Shown: positions 25,356 through 38,594 of the stretch, one piece after another
Layout: every line of letters starts with the position of its first letter
Position numbering within the stretch: position 1 is the first letter of the stretch
Assembly: GCF_001949125.1 (NCBI RefSeq)
Contig: NZ_MSTI01000066.1
Coordinates: 62,001-126,000 of the forward strand
Direction: 5' to 3'
Length of the DNA stretch: 64,000 nucleotides
From: Deinococcus marmoris
Lineage (GTDB): Bacteria > Deinococcota > Deinococci > Deinococcales > Deinococcaceae
The notes under the pieces: model-generated
What the model saw: only the letters and a program-made list of their open reading frames with translations
The model's database searches: none
What the model was told of the DNA's origin: nothing
Translations under genes and position numbers: made by a program

Positions 25356-27170
25356 ATGTCCAATCCAGCCCTGACGCGCCCCCGCGAACGCCCGGACCTT
25401 CCCTATAACGGCCAGACGCCGTTGAAAACCCTGATCGGGCTGTACCGCCATGACCACGCCCGGCTGGCGCTGGCGCTGCTGGTCTATATCGTCAAGAACA
25501 GCCCGTCGTGGGCCATGCCGCTGGTCACGGCCAACATCATCAACATCATCACCCGGCCCGACGCGCACCCCATCACCGAGCTGTGGTGGAACGGGGCGGT
25601 GCTGCTGGGGCTGCAACTCCAGAACATTCCCACCAACGCACTGTATGTGCGCCTGACCAGCCGGGTGATCCGGCGAATGGAGGTCCAGCTTCGCGCCCGG
25701 CTGGCCCGGCAGTTTCAGCAGCTCAGCATCGGGTATTTCGGGACTACCTCGGCGGGGGCGCTGCAAACCAAGGTGCTGCGCGATGTGGAAGTGCTGGAAC
25801 AACTGACGCGGCAGGTCTTTCAGGACGTGCCCGCGCTGCTGCTGACCATCGTGGTGGTGCTGACCGTCACGGCGCTGCGGGTGCCGTGGTTCCTGGTCTT
25901 TTTCGCCCTGATCGTGCCGCTGGCGCTGGGGCTGTACGCCGCCCTGCAAGCGCCCATCAAGGAGCGCAACCGGGAATTTCGCGGCCAACTTGAACACCTG
26001 TCGGGCCGCGTCTCGGAGATGCTCCGCATGATCCCTGTCACGCGGGCGCACAGCGCCGAGGAAGGCGAGTTGAGCCGCACCCTGAGCCGCCTGAACGAGG
26101 TGCGCGACGCCGGGCTGCGCCTGGACAGCGTGAACGGGTTGTTCGGCAGCGTGACCTGGGTGGTCTTTCAGGGCCTGAACGCCGTGTGTCTGGTGGTGGC
26201 GGGCTGGGCGGCCTACACCGGCAGTCTGCCCATCACGGTGGGCGACGTGGTCCTGATCAGTGGTTACTTCGCCACCCTGACCGGCAGTGCGCTGGGGCTG
26301 GTCAATACCCTGCCCCTGATCGCCAAGGGGCTGGAATCGGTGCGTTCCATCGGCGAGGTGCTGGAATCCCCCGATCTGGAACACAACGAGGGCAAGCGGG
26401 CCGTGACGGCGGTGCGTGGCGCGTTCTCCCTCCAGAACGTCAATTTCAGCTACGGCCCGGAGGCGGGTGCGCCAGGAGAGCGCCGCTACGGCGACGGCGT
26501 GAACAACCTGAGTCTGGAAGTCCGGCCCGGCGAGACCATCGCCCTCGTCGGCCCCTCGGGCGCGGGCAAGAGTACCGTGATCAACCTGCTGATCGGCTTT
26601 CTGCGCCCCAGCGGCGGGCAGATTCTGCTGGACGGTCAGGACATGGCAGGGCTGGACCTGCGGACCTACCGCCAACACCTGTCCGTGGTGCCGCAGGAAA
26701 CCCTGCTGTTTGACGGCAGCGTGCGCGACAATATCCTGTACGGCACCGAGGGGCTGCCCGACGGACGGCTGGAGCAGGTGCTGGCCGACGCCCACATCCA
26801 GGAATTCCTGGCCGATCTGCCGCAGGGGCTGGACACCCGCCTGGGCGAACACGGGGCCAGACTCTCGGGGGGGCAGAAGCAGCGCATCGCCATCGCCCGC
26901 GCCCTGGTCCGTGATCCGCGCGTGCTGATTCTGGACGAGGCCACCAGCGCCCTGGACAGCGCCTCCGAACATCTGATCCAGAACGCCCTGACCCGGCTGC
27001 TGCACGGGCGCACCTGCTTCGTGGTGGCCCACCGCCTCAGCACCGTGGCCCGCGCAGACCGCATCGTGGTGATGGAAAAGGGCCGCATCGCCGAAGTCGG
27101 CACGCACGCCGAGCTGCTGGAACGGGGCGGGCTGTACGCCAGCCTGCATGCGCTTCAGCGTCAGGGCTGA
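25356..27170 (+). CDS. ABC transporter, fused permease and ATPase
   Basis: A 604-aa half-transporter of the multidrug/lipid exporter type. The N-terminal membrane domain covers about residues 35-330 with up to six helices, and the nucleotide-binding domain about 350-600. Walker A GPSGAGKST is at 399-407; the Q-loop VVPQET, signature LSGGQKQR, Walker B VLILDEAT and H-loop VVAHRLS are all intact. I start it at 25356 (GGTGG upstream) because the longer frame begins in a proline-rich segment. It would work as a homodimer exporting an unknown compound. The 175-nt gap before it separates it from the sugar genes. Confidence 0.92.
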   Translation: MSNPALTRPRERPDLPYNGQTPLKTLIGLYRHDHARLALALLVYIVKNSPSWAMPLVTANIINIITRPDAHPITELWWNGAVLLGLQLQNIPTNALYVRLTSRVIRRMEVQLRARLARQFQQLSIGYFGTTSAGALQTKVLRDVEVLEQLTRQVFQDVPALLLTIVVVLTVTALRVPWFLVFFALIVPLALGLYAALQAPIKERNREFRGQLEHLSGRVSEMLRMIPVTRAHSAEEGELSRTLSRLNEVRDAGLRLDSVNGLFGSVTWVVFQGLNAVCLVVAGWAAYTGSLPITVGDVVLISGYFATLTGSALGLVNTLPLIAKGLESVRSIGEVLESPDLEHNEGKRAVTAVRGAFSLQNVNFSYGPEAGAPGERRYGDGVNNLSLEVRPGETIALVGPSGAGKSTVINLLIGFLRPSGGQILLDGQDMAGLDLRTYRQHLSVVPQETLLFDGSVRDNILYGTEGLPDGRLEQVLADAHIQEFLADLPQGLDTRLGEHGARLSGGQKQRIAIARALVRDPRVLILDEATSALDSASEHLIQNALTRLLHGRTCFVVAHRLSTVARADRIVVMEKGRIAEVGTHAELLERGGLYASLHALQRQG

Positions 27171-27254
27171 GGGTTCGGAAGGGGAACCGAAGCTGCTGCC
27201 GTGCCGATCTATGCTGTGGACATCCAGAGCAGTTTTCCCGCAAACATGACCCTG

Positions 27255-27400
27255 GACGTATTCGGAACGCGGTAGAAGTCGGGACAGCGCCGATTCTTCC
27301 ATTCCACAACTGGAGGAATGTTCTTCTGCGCCTTGCCCCGCTTCACAGCCCTTCAAATCCGCCCGGAGGTCCATCAGCTTTCAACCAGAATCCGTCTCAG
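27255..27400 (-). repeat. Decayed copy C of the dispersed repeat
   Basis: On the plus strand ACGTATTCGGAACGCGG..GTCGGGACAGCGCCGATTC..CCATTCCAC parallels the start of copy A, and AGAATCCGTCT lies near the far end. Internal sequence is diverged and the second hairpin is lost. The rest of the 27171-27647 gap shows no gene; a short GGTTC/GAACC stem follows the exporter stop codon. Confidence 0.5.
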
Positions 27401-27609
27401 GCTAGAGGAGCGGGGCGCGGGCAGTTGGGCGGTCAACATCCAACAGAGGAGTGCCGGAGCATCCCGCCCAGGACGGTCAGCGCGAGGAAGCAGTTTTCGA
27501 TTTGAGGGTTCTATTTCCCTGGGCAGCAGGCACACCCAACTGAAGCTGCTTTTGCCAGTAGTGACAATCGGGGCATTATGACAATTTCAGCCGAAAGGGC
27601 AAAAGCGAA

Positions 27610-27630
27610 AACCCCGCGCCAGGCGGGGTC
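27610..27630 (-). terminator. Terminator of tRNA-Thr
   Basis: On the minus strand CCCCGC-CTGGC-GCGGGG forms a compact stem-loop followed by TTTTCGCTTTT, about 18 nt beyond the tRNA 3' end. Confidence 0.75.
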
Positions 27631-27647
27631 ATCTGATTAGAACTTCC

Positions 27648-27722
<75 letters not shown>

Positions 27723-27812
27723 CTGCTTTTCTTGCACAAGGCTCAGGGAGTATAGGCACGCCGTCCTGGAGTGTCAAGGCAAATGCGCTCCCCGGAGCAA
27801 CCGCATCCCGCC

Positions 27813-27818
27813 TATGCT
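27813..27818 (+). promoter_or_regulatory. -10 box of a leaderless promoter (bshB1)
   Basis: TATGCT ends 7 nt before the ATG at 27826. Confidence 0.55.
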
Positions 27819-27825
27819 GTCCAGC

Positions 27826-28557
27826 ATGACCCAGCCGCCGCCCCACCCCTTCCAGACGGTCCACGGCACGCCGCAGCCACTGGACTGGCTCTGTCTGGCC
27901 CCCCACCCCGACGACGCCGAGATCGGCGCGGGCGGCACGCTGATCCGGCTGGCGCAGGCCGGGCGCGCGGTGGGCATTCTGGAACTGTCGCGTGGGGAGC
28001 GCGGCACGCAGGGAACGCCGGAGGTGCGGGTGGCCGAATGCGCGCAGGCCGCCGCCATCATGGGCCTGTGCTGGCGCGGCAATCTGGGCCTGAACGACGG
28101 AGAGTTGACCGATACCCAAAGCAGCGCGCACGCCCTGGCCGCCGCCCTGCGCGCCGTGCGCCCGCGCGTGCTGCTGGTGCCCCACCACAAGGACCGGCAC
28201 CCGGACCACTTCGGCACCTACCATCTGGCGCGGCGGGCCGTGCATCTGGCGCAGCTCCGCAAGGCCGATCTGGACGGCGAGCCGTGGCGCATTGCGCGGA
28301 CACTGCTGTACCAGGGAAACGCGGACATTCAACCTGATTTGCTGGTCGACGTGGAGAGCGTGCAGCACGAGTGGGAGGCCGCCGTCCGCGCCCACGACAG
28401 CCAGTTTTCCGGCGAGGCGATTTCCGAGACGGTCACGCCCGAGATCATCGAGCGTCGCCGCGCCCGCCAGAGCTACTGGGGCACGCTGGCGCGCGTGCGT
28501 TACGCCGAAGCCTTCGAGGCACAGGACCCACTGCTGCTGGACCCGCTAGCCCTGTAA
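27826..28557 (+). CDS. bshB1: Bacillithiol biosynthesis deacetylase BshB1 (PIG-L family)
   Basis: A 243-aa LmbE/PIG-L zinc deacetylase. The zinc motif is [14 protein letters not shown], followed by [14 protein letters not shown] and the late motif [14 protein letters not shown], all characteristic of BshB1. It removes acetyl from GlcNAc-malate to give GlcN-malate, the second step in making bacillithiol, the low-molecular-weight thiol of Deinococcus and Bacillus. The start at 27826 follows a leaderless -10 box; the upstream in-frame start at 27814 overlaps that box. It stands alone between the tRNA and the convergent aspartate kinase gene. Confidence 0.88.
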   Translation: MTQPPPHPFQTVHGTPQPLDWLCLAPHPDDAEIGAGGTLIRLAQAGRAVGILELSRGERGTQGTPEVRVAECAQAAAIMGLCWRGNLGLNDGELTDTQSSAHALAAALRAVRPRVLLVPHHKDRHPDHFGTYHLARRAVHLAQLRKADLDGEPWRIARTLLYQGNADIQPDLLVDVESVQHEWEAAVRAHDSQFSGEAISETVTPEIIERRRARQSYWGTLARVRYAEAFEAQDPLLLDPLAL

Positions 28558-28594
28558 AAACCGGCCCTGTAAAAAGCGGCGCTGCAAGGGCGGA

Positions 28595-30007
<1,413 letters not shown>

Positions 30008-30110
30008 GGCGTTCAGTATGGGGCGAAGCGGGTGACCGGGAGAAAGAAGGTCTGGGCAGCCCATGAAAAGGGTGCGCGGCCCATGACCACGCTCCCCACC
30101 GGATTCAACC

Positions 30111-30911
30111 TCAGTGCCCCGAATGTTCCGTTCCGGTTCCGTGCGTCGGAGGGGCCTGACCCGACAGGGAGGCGGTCACGCCCAGCACCGCCAGCAATGT
30201 CAGCGCCTCGGCGGCCAGACGGGGGCGCACGCCCTGGCCCACGGCAAAGGCGCGGCGGACAACGACGGCAGCCCCCAGCGTCAGCCCCACCAGCGCCACT
30301 TTGAGCAGCAGCGTGCGCCCATAGCCCGAGGCAGGGAGTTGCAGCAGGTTGCCCGCATGTTCCAGCGACATCCACACGCCACTGACGCCCAGCATCAGGA
30401 CCGATCCAAGGGCGTAGGGCGTGAATCTGCGGGCCAGGGCAGCACTGGCCCCACGCCGCGTCAGCAGCGCGAACACCCCGCCCACCCACAGACACATCGC
30501 CCCGCCGTGCAGCGTGTGTAAGACGTGAACGAGTTGCCCGTGCGAGGCCCCGTGGCCGATCCCTGCCAGCCCCCACAGCAGCACGCCAGACGCCCCCAGA
30601 GCCGCCAGCCACGTCAGTTCCGCGATCTCGGCAGCCAGCAGGACCAGCGCCCCGATCCACAGGATCAGCACGGCGCGGCCCGCCACCGTACCCGTCAGGT
30701 AATCCAGAATGTCGGCAGGGGCGGTGAAGCCCAGCGCGGCCAGGGTGGTGTACACGCCCAGACCGCCACCCAGAATCAGCAGCGCCAGCCCGGTCCCCAG
30801 CCAGACCAACCCCGGATGAGCTGGTGTCAGCAGGCGGCGGGCAAAGACACCGCCCACCAGCAGTGCCGCGCCCAGGTACAGCAGCAGGTTGGGCAGCAGT
30901 TCGGGTGTCAC
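30111..30911 (-). CDS. copD: Copper resistance CopD-family membrane protein
   Basis: A 266-aa integral membrane protein with about eight hydrophobic helices. The CopD-domain pattern is visible in [18 protein letters not shown] and in the His-rich C-terminus ([11 protein letters not shown]). It overlaps the copC gene by 4 nt. CopD proteins work with the periplasmic CopC to take copper into the cell or deliver it to cuproproteins. It is the last gene of the DUF2946-ycnI-copC-copD set. Confidence 0.88.
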   Translation of the reverse strand: MTPELLPNLLLYLGAALLVGGVFARRLLTPAHPGLVWLGTGLALLILGGGLGVYTTLAALGFTAPADILDYLTGTVAGRAVLILWIGALVLLAAEIAELTWLAALGASGVLLWGLAGIGHGASHGQLVHVLHTLHGGAMCLWVGGVFALLTRRGASAALARRFTPYALGSVLMLGVSGVWMSLEHAGNLLQLPASGYGRTLLLKVALVGLTLGAAVVVRRAFAVGQGVRPRLAAEALTLLAVLGVTASLSGQAPPTHGTGTEHSGH

Positions 30912-31303
30912 TTCACCGTGAAGACGTTCTGGCCTGTGACCGGGTGGCCGTCCTCGGACAGAATTTTCCAGGCGACAACGTATTTCCCGGCCTTCAAATC
31001 GGGCTTGAGGGGGATGCGGAGCTGCGCGGCCAGATTACGGGCGACGAGCGGTGTGTTGGCGAGTTCGGGGGCATCCGCTTTCAGGGCCAGCGCCGCTTTC
31101 GCACCGTCCTCGGGCTTCATATCGGCACCCAGTACCATCACTCGGAAGGTGCAGAAGCGCAGTTCAATAGGTTCGCTGAATTTCAGGACGATTTCTTTTG
31201 GGGCGCTGACGGTGGAATCGGCAGTGGGAATCATGGATGTAACGGCGGTATGGGCTGAGGCGGTGCCCAGAATCAGGGCCAGCAACAGAACGGTTAGACG
31301 CAT
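30908..31303 (-). CDS. copC: Copper-binding CopC-domain protein
   Basis: A 131-aa exported protein with signal peptide MRLTVLLLALILGTASA; the mature N-terminus is His-Thr, with the His that typically binds Cu(II). The CopC beta-barrel follows (VTSMIPTADSTVSAPKEIVL, KFSEPIE; end [19 protein letters not shown] with the second conserved His). It has a good ribosome site (GGAGGAAAAGAG) before the ATG. It hands copper to CopD, whose gene it overlaps. Confidence 0.92.
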   Translation of the reverse strand: MRLTVLLLALILGTASAHTAVTSMIPTADSTVSAPKEIVLKFSEPIELRFCTFRVMVLGADMKPEDGAKAALALKADAPELANTPLVARNLAAQLRIPLKPDLKAGKYVVAWKILSEDGHPVTGQNVFTVK

Positions 31304-31346
31304 CTCTTTTCCTCCAGAGGGGCAAAGTCTCCCCTGCCCCAGTCAG

Positions 31347-31790
31347 TTACTTGACCGTGGTGTGGCTGGCGGGCGTCTTATCGGGTTGGGTATCGTCCCA
31401 GGCCACCACGCTGCCGTCGGCATAGGTCTGGTAGACCTTCCAGACCAGTTCGCCGGGCTGGACCGGATTGACGGCCTGGAAGAAGAATCGCGCGTATTCC
31501 ATCGGCTCGATGTCGCCCTTCCAGACCACTTCGGTGACCAGTCCATCGGCATCCTTGGTCACGGTGCGGGCGAAGCCGGGCGTGACCTGAAAGCGGCTGA
31601 TGCCCACGCCTGCGGGGATGACGAGGCGAATCTGGGTGGTGGCCATGTCCTTCTCGACAGGCACGTTCAGGCGGTAGGTCTCGGATTTTCCGGCGGCGGA
31701 TTCGCTGGTTCCCGCCTCGGTGCGGACGGTGGCGTGGGCGGCGGCGAAGGACAGCAGCAGGGCGGCGGACAGCATGAAAAATTTTTGCAT
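31347..31790 (-). CDS. YcnI-like DUF1775 domain protein
   Basis: A 147-aa exported protein. The signal peptide is [20 protein letters not shown], leaving a mature protein that starts near a conserved His-Ala. The DUF1775 pattern is seen in [22 protein letters not shown], with VTPGFARTV and VWKGDIEP following. YcnI binds copper through its N-terminal histidine in Bacillus and is usually encoded beside CopC/CopD, as here. It has no C-terminal anchor in this version. A probable periplasmic copper chaperone. Confidence 0.85.
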   Translation of the reverse strand: MQKFFMLSAALLLSFAAAHATVRTEAGTSESAAGKSETYRLNVPVEKDMATTQIRLVIPAGVGISRFQVTPGFARTVTKDADGLVTEVVWKGDIEPMEYARFFFQAVNPVQPGELVWKVYQTYADGSVVAWDDTQPDKTPASHTTVK

Positions 31791-31834
31791 GGTGGAAGTT
31801 CTCCTCTGAAAAGTGGCGTTAAGGCACTGGGTTT

Positions 31835-32278
31835 TCAGAGGGAAATAGGGGGCGCGCGGGCGTCGGCGTGACGGATCGCGGCAGGCAGGTCAACGACAGT
31901 AAAAAGCTGCGCCTGGGGCGTCTGCTGGGGGGGCGCGGTGGACAGGGGCAGCACGCCCGCCTCCAGCGCGAAAGCCCCGGTCACGCAGAAGGGGCAGTGC
32001 GCGGCGTGGTTGTGGCTCTCCCTGTCGCCCTGACCAGGCTGGGGCTGCGGAGCTGGAAGTGGAGCGGTGGAGGACGGCCCAGGAGGCATCCGGGCCATGC
32101 CGTGCCCGGCCATCCGCACCATGCCCGACATCCCCGGCATCGGCAGGTCCAGCATGCCGCCCACCCGCGCCTGGAACGCGAAGGCGGCCACCACCGTCAG
32201 CACCGCCAGCAGGCGTCTGAGGTCAATTTTGGTGGCGCGAAGGGGCCTCAAGTCGCTGCCAGTGTAAGCCGCCTCCAC
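31835..32278 (-). CDS. DUF2946-like membrane protein of the copper cluster
   Basis: A 147-aa protein with an N-terminal hydrophobic segment ([15 protein letters not shown]), a Met/Pro-rich middle ([20 protein letters not shown]), [10 protein letters not shown], and the C-terminal HADARAPP. The His/Met/Cys content and the CPxC-x-RxPP layout match DUF2946 proteins found in copper operons. The start is uncertain: the frame opens with GTG at 32278, and TACACT lies 9 nt before an in-frame TTG about nine codons further in. It precedes ycnI by 44 nt. The Met-rich segment suggests Cu(I) binding (inference). Confidence 0.72.
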   Translation of the reverse strand: MEAAYTGSDLRPLRATKIDLRRLLAVLTVVAAFAFQARVGGMLDLPMPGMSGMVRMAGHGMARMPPGPSSTAPLPAPQPQPGQGDRESHNHAAHCPFCVTGAFALEAGVLPLSTAPPQQTPQAQLFTVVDLPAAIRHADARAPPISL

Positions 32279-32508
32279 CGTGGCAACTGTCCCCAGTTTT
32301 AGAGAGACCTAAATCTCCAGGGAGTTTGCCTCGTGTCGTCAGGAGCAACCGTTCGCGACTGACGCAGGTCAGCAGGAACAGCTCTTTTTCCTGGCGAGAC
32401 CGACTCCATCACGGTGCAGATCGGTTCTGTTCTGAACGCGTGCCGCACGCCGTCCCAGCCCTGCATTCACCAGTCAGTGTCAGCAACCTTACGCTTTGGT
32501 GTAGATAA

Positions 32509-33636
<1,128 letters not shown>

Positions 33637-33645
33637 TAAAGCAGG

Positions 33646-33684
33646 ATGGGTGGAGGGAGCATTAAATGCCCTCCACCCATTTTG
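33646..33684 (+). terminator. Rho-independent terminator of gap
   Basis: A perfect 12-bp stem (ATGGGTGGAGGG / CCCTCCACCCAT) with an 11-nt loop, followed by TTTGAT. It begins 10 nt after the gap stop codon. Confidence 0.85.
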
Positions 33685-33694
33685 ATATCTAGAT

Positions 33695-34084
33695 ATGGAT
33701 AAGATAATAGATAAAATAGCCGCTCTCGGAATACCCGGATTAATTTTGCTGGTAATGATAAGTATTAGTGGATTTGCCGGAGCCGCCGCCATCACAAGCT
33801 CACTTGCCATCTTGGGTGGACCGTTTGGAATGCTTGGCGGAATTGCAGTTCTGGGCATAATCGGCTTAATATCCAGATCAATTACGAAGTATGGTTTTGA
33901 AAATCTGCTTATGGCTACAGCTATGCGATTAATTGAGAAGGGACACACCAGAGAAGAAGTTATTGAGGCAATTAATAGACTTCTGATTAGTCGTGACCTT
34001 AAAAACCGAATTATTAAAATCATAGAAGATGCTTTCAGAAAACTTACAAATGGAGACAAAGATGCAGAACCTCAATCAACTTAA
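33695..34084 (+). CDS. AT-rich small membrane protein between gap and pgk
   Basis: A 129-aa protein that I cannot assign to a named family. Residues about 12-40 ([20 protein letters not shown]...) and 42-66 ([19 protein letters not shown]) look like two Gly-rich membrane helices. The C-terminal half is charged and helical ([21 protein letters not shown]). Its base composition is clearly AT-rich against GC-rich neighbours, with many Ile/Lys/Asn codons unusual for this genome. It starts right after the gap terminator, lacks a visible ribosome site or leaderless box, and overlaps the start of pgk by 23 nt, supplying the pgk ribosome site. It looks horizontally acquired. Confidence 0.7.
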   Translation: MDKIIDKIAALGIPGLILLVMISISGFAGAAAITSSLAILGGPFGMLGGIAVLGIIGLISRSITKYGFENLLMATAMRLIEKGHTREEVIEAINRLLISRDLKNRIIKIIEDAFRKLTNGDKDAEPQST

Positions 34085-35231
34085 CATCAGTGGCAAGCGT
34101 GTGCTGGTGCGCGTGGATTACAACGTGCCGATCAAGGACGGCGTGGTGCAGGACGATACCCGCGTCACCGCCAGCCTCCCCACCATCAAAAAGCTGCTGG
34201 AGATGGGCGCGGCCTCGGTGGTGCTGATGAGCCACTTCGGACGCCCAAAGAACGGGCCGGAGGCGAAATACAGCCTGAAACCCGTGGCAGACGTGCTGTC
34301 TAAAACACTTGGTCAGGACGTGACCTTTATCGACAGCCTGCCCTCCAGCGACGAGACGCTGGTGGCGGTGCGGAACCTGAAGGCGGGCGCGGTGGCGCTG
34401 CTTGAAAACGTGCGTTTCGAGGCGGGCGAGGAGAAGAACGACGCGGGCCTGAACGCCAAGCTGGCGCGGCTGGGCGACGCCTTCGTGCTGGACGCCTTCG
34501 GCAGCGCGCACCGGGCGCACTCGTCGGTCAGCGGTGTGGCGGGCGAGTTGCCGCACGCGGCGGGGCTGCTGCTTCAGCGCGAGGTGGACGCACTGGGCAA
34601 ACTGCTGCACGATCCGGCGCGGCCCTACGTGGTCATCATCGGCGGGGCCAAGGTCAGCGACAAGATCAAGGTCATCGAGAACCTGCTGCCGAAAGTGGAC
34701 CGCATGCTGATCGGCGGCGGCATGGCCTACACCTTCATCAAGTCGCGCGGCGGCAAGATTGGCGAGAGCATTCACGAGGATGACCAGTTGGAGTTGGCAA
34801 AACGGTTGCTGGCCGAGTACGGCGACAAGCTAATGCTGCCCAGCGACGTGATCGCCGCCGACGCCTTCGATGCCAACGCCAACACCAAAGTCGTGCCGAG
34901 CGGTGAAATTCCCGATGGCTGGCAGGGACTGGACGCCGGGCCGGACACGGTTAAAGCGTATAAAGAGGCATTGCAGGGCGCGAAAACCGTGTTCTGGAAC
35001 GGGCCGCTGGGCGTCTTCGAGTTCGAGGCGTTCGCGGGCGGCACCAACGCAATTGCCGCCACCGTGGGCAACCTGGCGGGCGCATACACTGTCATCGGCG
35101 GCGGCGACAGCGTCAGCGCCATCAACAAAAGTGGGCAGGCCGACAAGGTCTCGCACATCAGCACTGGCGGCGGCGCAAGCCTGGAATTGCTGGAGGGGCA
35201 GGCGCTGCCCGGCGTGGAGGCGATGGCGTAA
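34062..35231 (+). CDS. pgk: Phosphoglycerate kinase
   Basis: A 389-aa two-domain kinase. N-terminal substrate motifs are [24 protein letters not shown] and ENVRF; the nucleotide motif is GGAKVSDKI and the C-terminal loop [13 protein letters not shown]. It transfers phosphate from 1,3-bisphosphoglycerate to ADP. The start at 34062 follows GGAGACAAAG, which lies inside the AT-rich upstream ORF. The stop codon abuts the GTG start of the NIPSNAP gene, so pgk, NIPSNAP and tpiA form one transcription unit. Confidence 0.96.
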   Translation: MQNLNQLNISGKRVLVRVDYNVPIKDGVVQDDTRVTASLPTIKKLLEMGAASVVLMSHFGRPKNGPEAKYSLKPVADVLSKTLGQDVTFIDSLPSSDETLVAVRNLKAGAVALLENVRFEAGEEKNDAGLNAKLARLGDAFVLDAFGSAHRAHSSVSGVAGELPHAAGLLLQREVDALGKLLHDPARPYVVIIGGAKVSDKIKVIENLLPKVDRMLIGGGMAYTFIKSRGGKIGESIHEDDQLELAKRLLAEYGDKLMLPSDVIAADAFDANANTKVVPSGEIPDGWQGLDAGPDTVKAYKEALQGAKTVFWNGPLGVFEFEAFAGGTNAIAATVGNLAGAYTVIGGGDSVSAINKSGQADKVSHISTGGGASLELLEGQALPGVEAMA

Positions 35232-35545
35232 GTGGCCCCCGTCACCTGCTTCCTGACCTACGAGGTCAAGCCTGAGCGGCTGGCCGAGTTCGAGGCGTAT
35301 GGACGCAAGTGGATCACGCTGATCAACGCCTTCGGCGGCCAGCATCACGGCTACTTCCTGCCCTCCGAGGGAGCATCGGACCTGGCCTACGCGCTATTTA
35401 CCTTTCCCAGTCTGGCGGACTATGAACGCTACCGGGAGCAGTCGATGGCAGACCCGGTGTGCCAGGACCTGTTCCGGGAAGTGCCAACGCTGATCCACCG
35501 CAATGACCGAACATTCTTAAGACCCGTCCCGAACGGGCTGGAGAC

Positions 35546-35549
<4 letters not shown>
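35232..35549 (+). CDS. NIPSNAP-family protein
   Basis: A 105-aa dimeric alpha/beta-barrel protein. [22 protein letters not shown] and [14 protein letters not shown] with [13 protein letters not shown] match NIPSNAP. The start is GTG directly after the pgk stop, and the end overlaps tpiA by 4 nt. Members may bind or sense small molecules; their biochemical role is poorly known. The tight fit between two glycolytic genes suggests a job in triose phosphate or methylglyoxal chemistry, but nothing in the sequence proves this. Confidence 0.85.
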
Positions 35550-36283
<734 letters not shown>

Positions 36284-36295
36284 AGCGCACAACGT

Positions 36296-36333
36296 AGAAC
36301 TCCCCCATCCCAGATTCGGGTGGGGGAGTTCTG
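36296..36333. terminator. Terminator after tpiA
   Basis: The stem AACTCCCCCATCC pairs with GGGTGGGGGAGTT around a short loop. It ends the pgk-NIPSNAP-tpiA unit and could also act on the convergent gene. The remaining sequence to 36509 shows no gene. Confidence 0.75.
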
Positions 36334-36509
36334 CTGTCTGGGCCGTTGTATGCCACGCGGGTGGAAACCTGGGTCAGCCATTTCCGAGAACGGCCCCTGC
36401 CACGTTCCTGTGGCGATCTCACGGTCAGTACCTCGCTGTGGGGAACTGACCCGCCTGGGCATCCCAGCACAGGAGTTGAGGCCAGACTCAAGCGACGCGA
36501 CAGGACGGG

Positions 36510-37508
36510 TTACAGCGCCGCGATCACCGCGTCGGTGAACTCCTTCGTCCCTGCCGTGCCGCCCAGATCGCGGGTGCGCGGGCCTTCGGTCAGCACCTTG
36601 TTCACGGCGTTGTCGATGCGCTTGGCCGTCTCGTGATCGCCCAGTTCGTCCAGCATCAGCACGGCGGCCAGCATGGTGGCGGTGGGGTTGCTGATGCCCT
36701 GCCCGGCGATATCCGGGGCGCTGCCGTGGACCGACTCGAAGATGCCGAACTTGTCGCCCACGTTGCCGCTGGCCGCGATGCCCAGCCCGCCCACCAGCCC
36801 GGCGGCCAGATCGCTGAGAATATCACCGAACATGTTGGTCATTACCATCACGTCGAACTGGCGTGGGTTGCGGACCAGTTGCATGGCGGCGTTGTCCACG
36901 ATCATGGTGCTGACACTCAGGCCCTCCACTGTCTTGCAGTGGTCCAGAATGGTGTTCAGAAACAGGCCCTGCGTCACGGGCAACACGTTGGCCTTATGCA
37001 CCACGGTCAGGCGTTTGTCGCGTTTCATGGCCAGTTCGGCGGCGTATTTGCCGATCCGCAGGCTGGCCTCGCCCGTGATCACGGTGTCGGCAATGGCGGT
37101 GTCGCCGTAGCGCCGCTCCTGTTCCACGTACAGGCCCTGGGTGTTCTCGCGCACGATGACCAGATCGACGTTCTCGTATGCGCCGGGAACGGGCCGGGTC
37201 TTGGTGGGGCGCACGTTGGCGTACAAACCGTACTTCTGGCGCAGGTGACGAATCGCGCCGGAGAAGCCGGGGGGTTTCTCGCCCGTAGGGCTGGTGGCCG
37301 CGCCGAACAGCGTGGCGTGGGTGTTTTCCACCGCGTCGTAGGTGGCCTGCGGAACGCTGGTGCCGTGGTCCAGGTAGTACTCGTACCCGGCCTCGGCGTC
37401 CACGTACTCGGCGTCAAAGCCAGCGGCCTCCAGCATGCGGCGGGTGGCGGGGATGACTTCGTGCCCGATGCCGTCGCCCTCGATAGAACAGATGCGGTAT
37501 TTCGCCAT
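36510..37508 (-). CDS. hicd: Homoisocitrate dehydrogenase (beta-decarboxylating dehydrogenase)
   Basis: A 332-aa NAD-type dehydrogenase. The N-terminus [18 protein letters not shown], the block [18 protein letters not shown], and [18 protein letters not shown] resemble the Thermus enzyme more than isopropylmalate or isocitrate dehydrogenases. The metal/nucleotide block is [19 protein letters not shown] then HGSAPDIAG. It converts homoisocitrate to 2-oxoadipate in the alpha-aminoadipate route to lysine used by Deinococcus-Thermus. It stands alone here; an isocitrate activity cannot be excluded. Confidence 0.85.
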   Translation of the reverse strand: MAKYRICSIEGDGIGHEVIPATRRMLEAAGFDAEYVDAEAGYEYYLDHGTSVPQATYDAVENTHATLFGAATSPTGEKPPGFSGAIRHLRQKYGLYANVRPTKTRPVPGAYENVDLVIVRENTQGLYVEQERRYGDTAIADTVITGEASLRIGKYAAELAMKRDKRLTVVHKANVLPVTQGLFLNTILDHCKTVEGLSVSTMIVDNAAMQLVRNPRQFDVMVMTNMFGDILSDLAAGLVGGLGIAASGNVGDKFGIFESVHGSAPDIAGQGISNPTATMLAAVLMLDELGDHETAKRIDNAVNKVLTEGPRTRDLGGTAGTKEFTDAVIAAL

Positions 37509-37592
37509 AATCGACAGTCTAGTTCACCAGCGGCGGGGTTCGCAGGCGTTACCGGGTGTGTGACGAAAACAGGAAGCCACTTTTTTCGGCCC

Positions 37593-38594
37593 CTATTTTT
37601 CAGCCTCCACAATCTGCCCCGCCAGCTCACGCGCCAGCAGTGGGCCCAGCAAAAAGCCCTTGCTGCTCAGGCCCGACAGGTGCCACACGCCGCGTTCGTC
37701 CTGCCCCGTCTTCAAACCCGAAAGGCGCGAACCTGTCCAGCGCCCGGTCACGTTCACCCCGCTCAGGTCCGCCAGCGCCTCGCCCTTGCCCAGCAGCCAG
37801 CCCAGCGAGGCCAGTGGCAGCGTCGGGGCCTGCCATCCCTGCGCCGGAGTCTCGTAAGTCGCGCCCAGCACGCCGCCCTGCGCAGATGGAGCCAGATACG
37901 CGCCGAAACTCAGGGGCACGTCTGCCGCCGCCCGGTCCAGCGTGAGCAGCGTGCCCATGCGCTGCGTCCGGTCCTCGCCCGCCCAGCCCGAGCCGATGGA
38001 GCCGCCACAGTGGATGATCTGGGGTGTGGGGTGTGGGCTGTGGGCTGTGGGAAGGGAAGCCGTCAAGTTCTGGCCCTCTCCATCCACCATCAACCATTGC
38101 CCACCCACCTGCTCCGCCCGCCCCCGGATCACCGCTGCGCCCGAAACCTCCAGCAAAGCCCGCGTGAAGGCCGCGCCGTCCACCCAGCCGCCCTCCGGCA
38201 GCCACAGGGCGTGTGCCCAGGCGGGGGGCAGCGGCACGGGCAATTCATCCCGGCTCAGCCAGCGGTGCGGCAATTCGGGCGGGAGGTTGCGCTCGAAGCG
38301 GGCGCGGGCTTTATCGTCGGGAACAGGCCGCAACATCCCCGTTTGACCGTGCGGGACATGAAAACCTGCCGCCTCCAACTCGCGGAGCAGCTCCCAGGTC
38401 AGCCGCATTCCCTCCAGCGCCCGCGCGTCCACGCCGCCCGACTGCCCGCGCACCGGGTTGATCAGGGCAGACGGCACCGAACTGGCCGCGTGGAGTCCCG
38501 CATCGATGACCGTGACCTGTGCGCCCAGTCTGGAGAGGAAATAGGCGACAGACGCTCCAGCGATGCCGCCGCCGATCACCAGAGTCCGGGTCAC
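37593..38594 (-). CDS. FAD-dependent oxidase, MnmC1-like
   Basis: A 333-aa DAO-family flavoprotein. The FAD motif is [20 protein letters not shown] at residues about 5-24, and a late Gly-rich [13 protein letters not shown] closes the FAD site. I place the start at the GTG at 38594, which overlaps the mnmD stop by 4 nt; the longer frame to 38612 runs back into mnmD. In other bacteria this domain is fused C-terminal to MnmD and removes carboxymethyl from cmnm5U34 of tRNA. The gene order here equals that fusion, split in two. Confidence 0.8.
   Translation of the reverse strand: MTRTLVIGGGIAGASVAYFLSRLGAQVTVIDAGLHAASSVPSALINPVRGQSGGVDARALEGMRLTWELLRELEAAGFHVPHGQTGMLRPVPDDKARARFERNLPPELPHRWLSRDELPVPLPPAWAHALWLPEGGWVDGAAFTRALLEVSGAAVIRGRAEQVGGQWLMVDGEGQNLTASLPTAHSPHPTPQIIHCGGSIGSGWAGEDRTQRMGTLLTLDRAAADVPLSFGAYLAPSAQGGVLGATYETPAQGWQAPTLPLASLGWLLGKGEALADLSGVNVTGRWTGSRLSGLKTGQDERGVWHLSGLSSKGFLLGPLLARELAGQIVEAEK

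Noticed and set aside
25326..27374. Long minus-strand frame (682 codons) opposite the ABC exporter
   Set aside because: It has no recognisable domain; the ABC ATPase motifs are on the plus strand.
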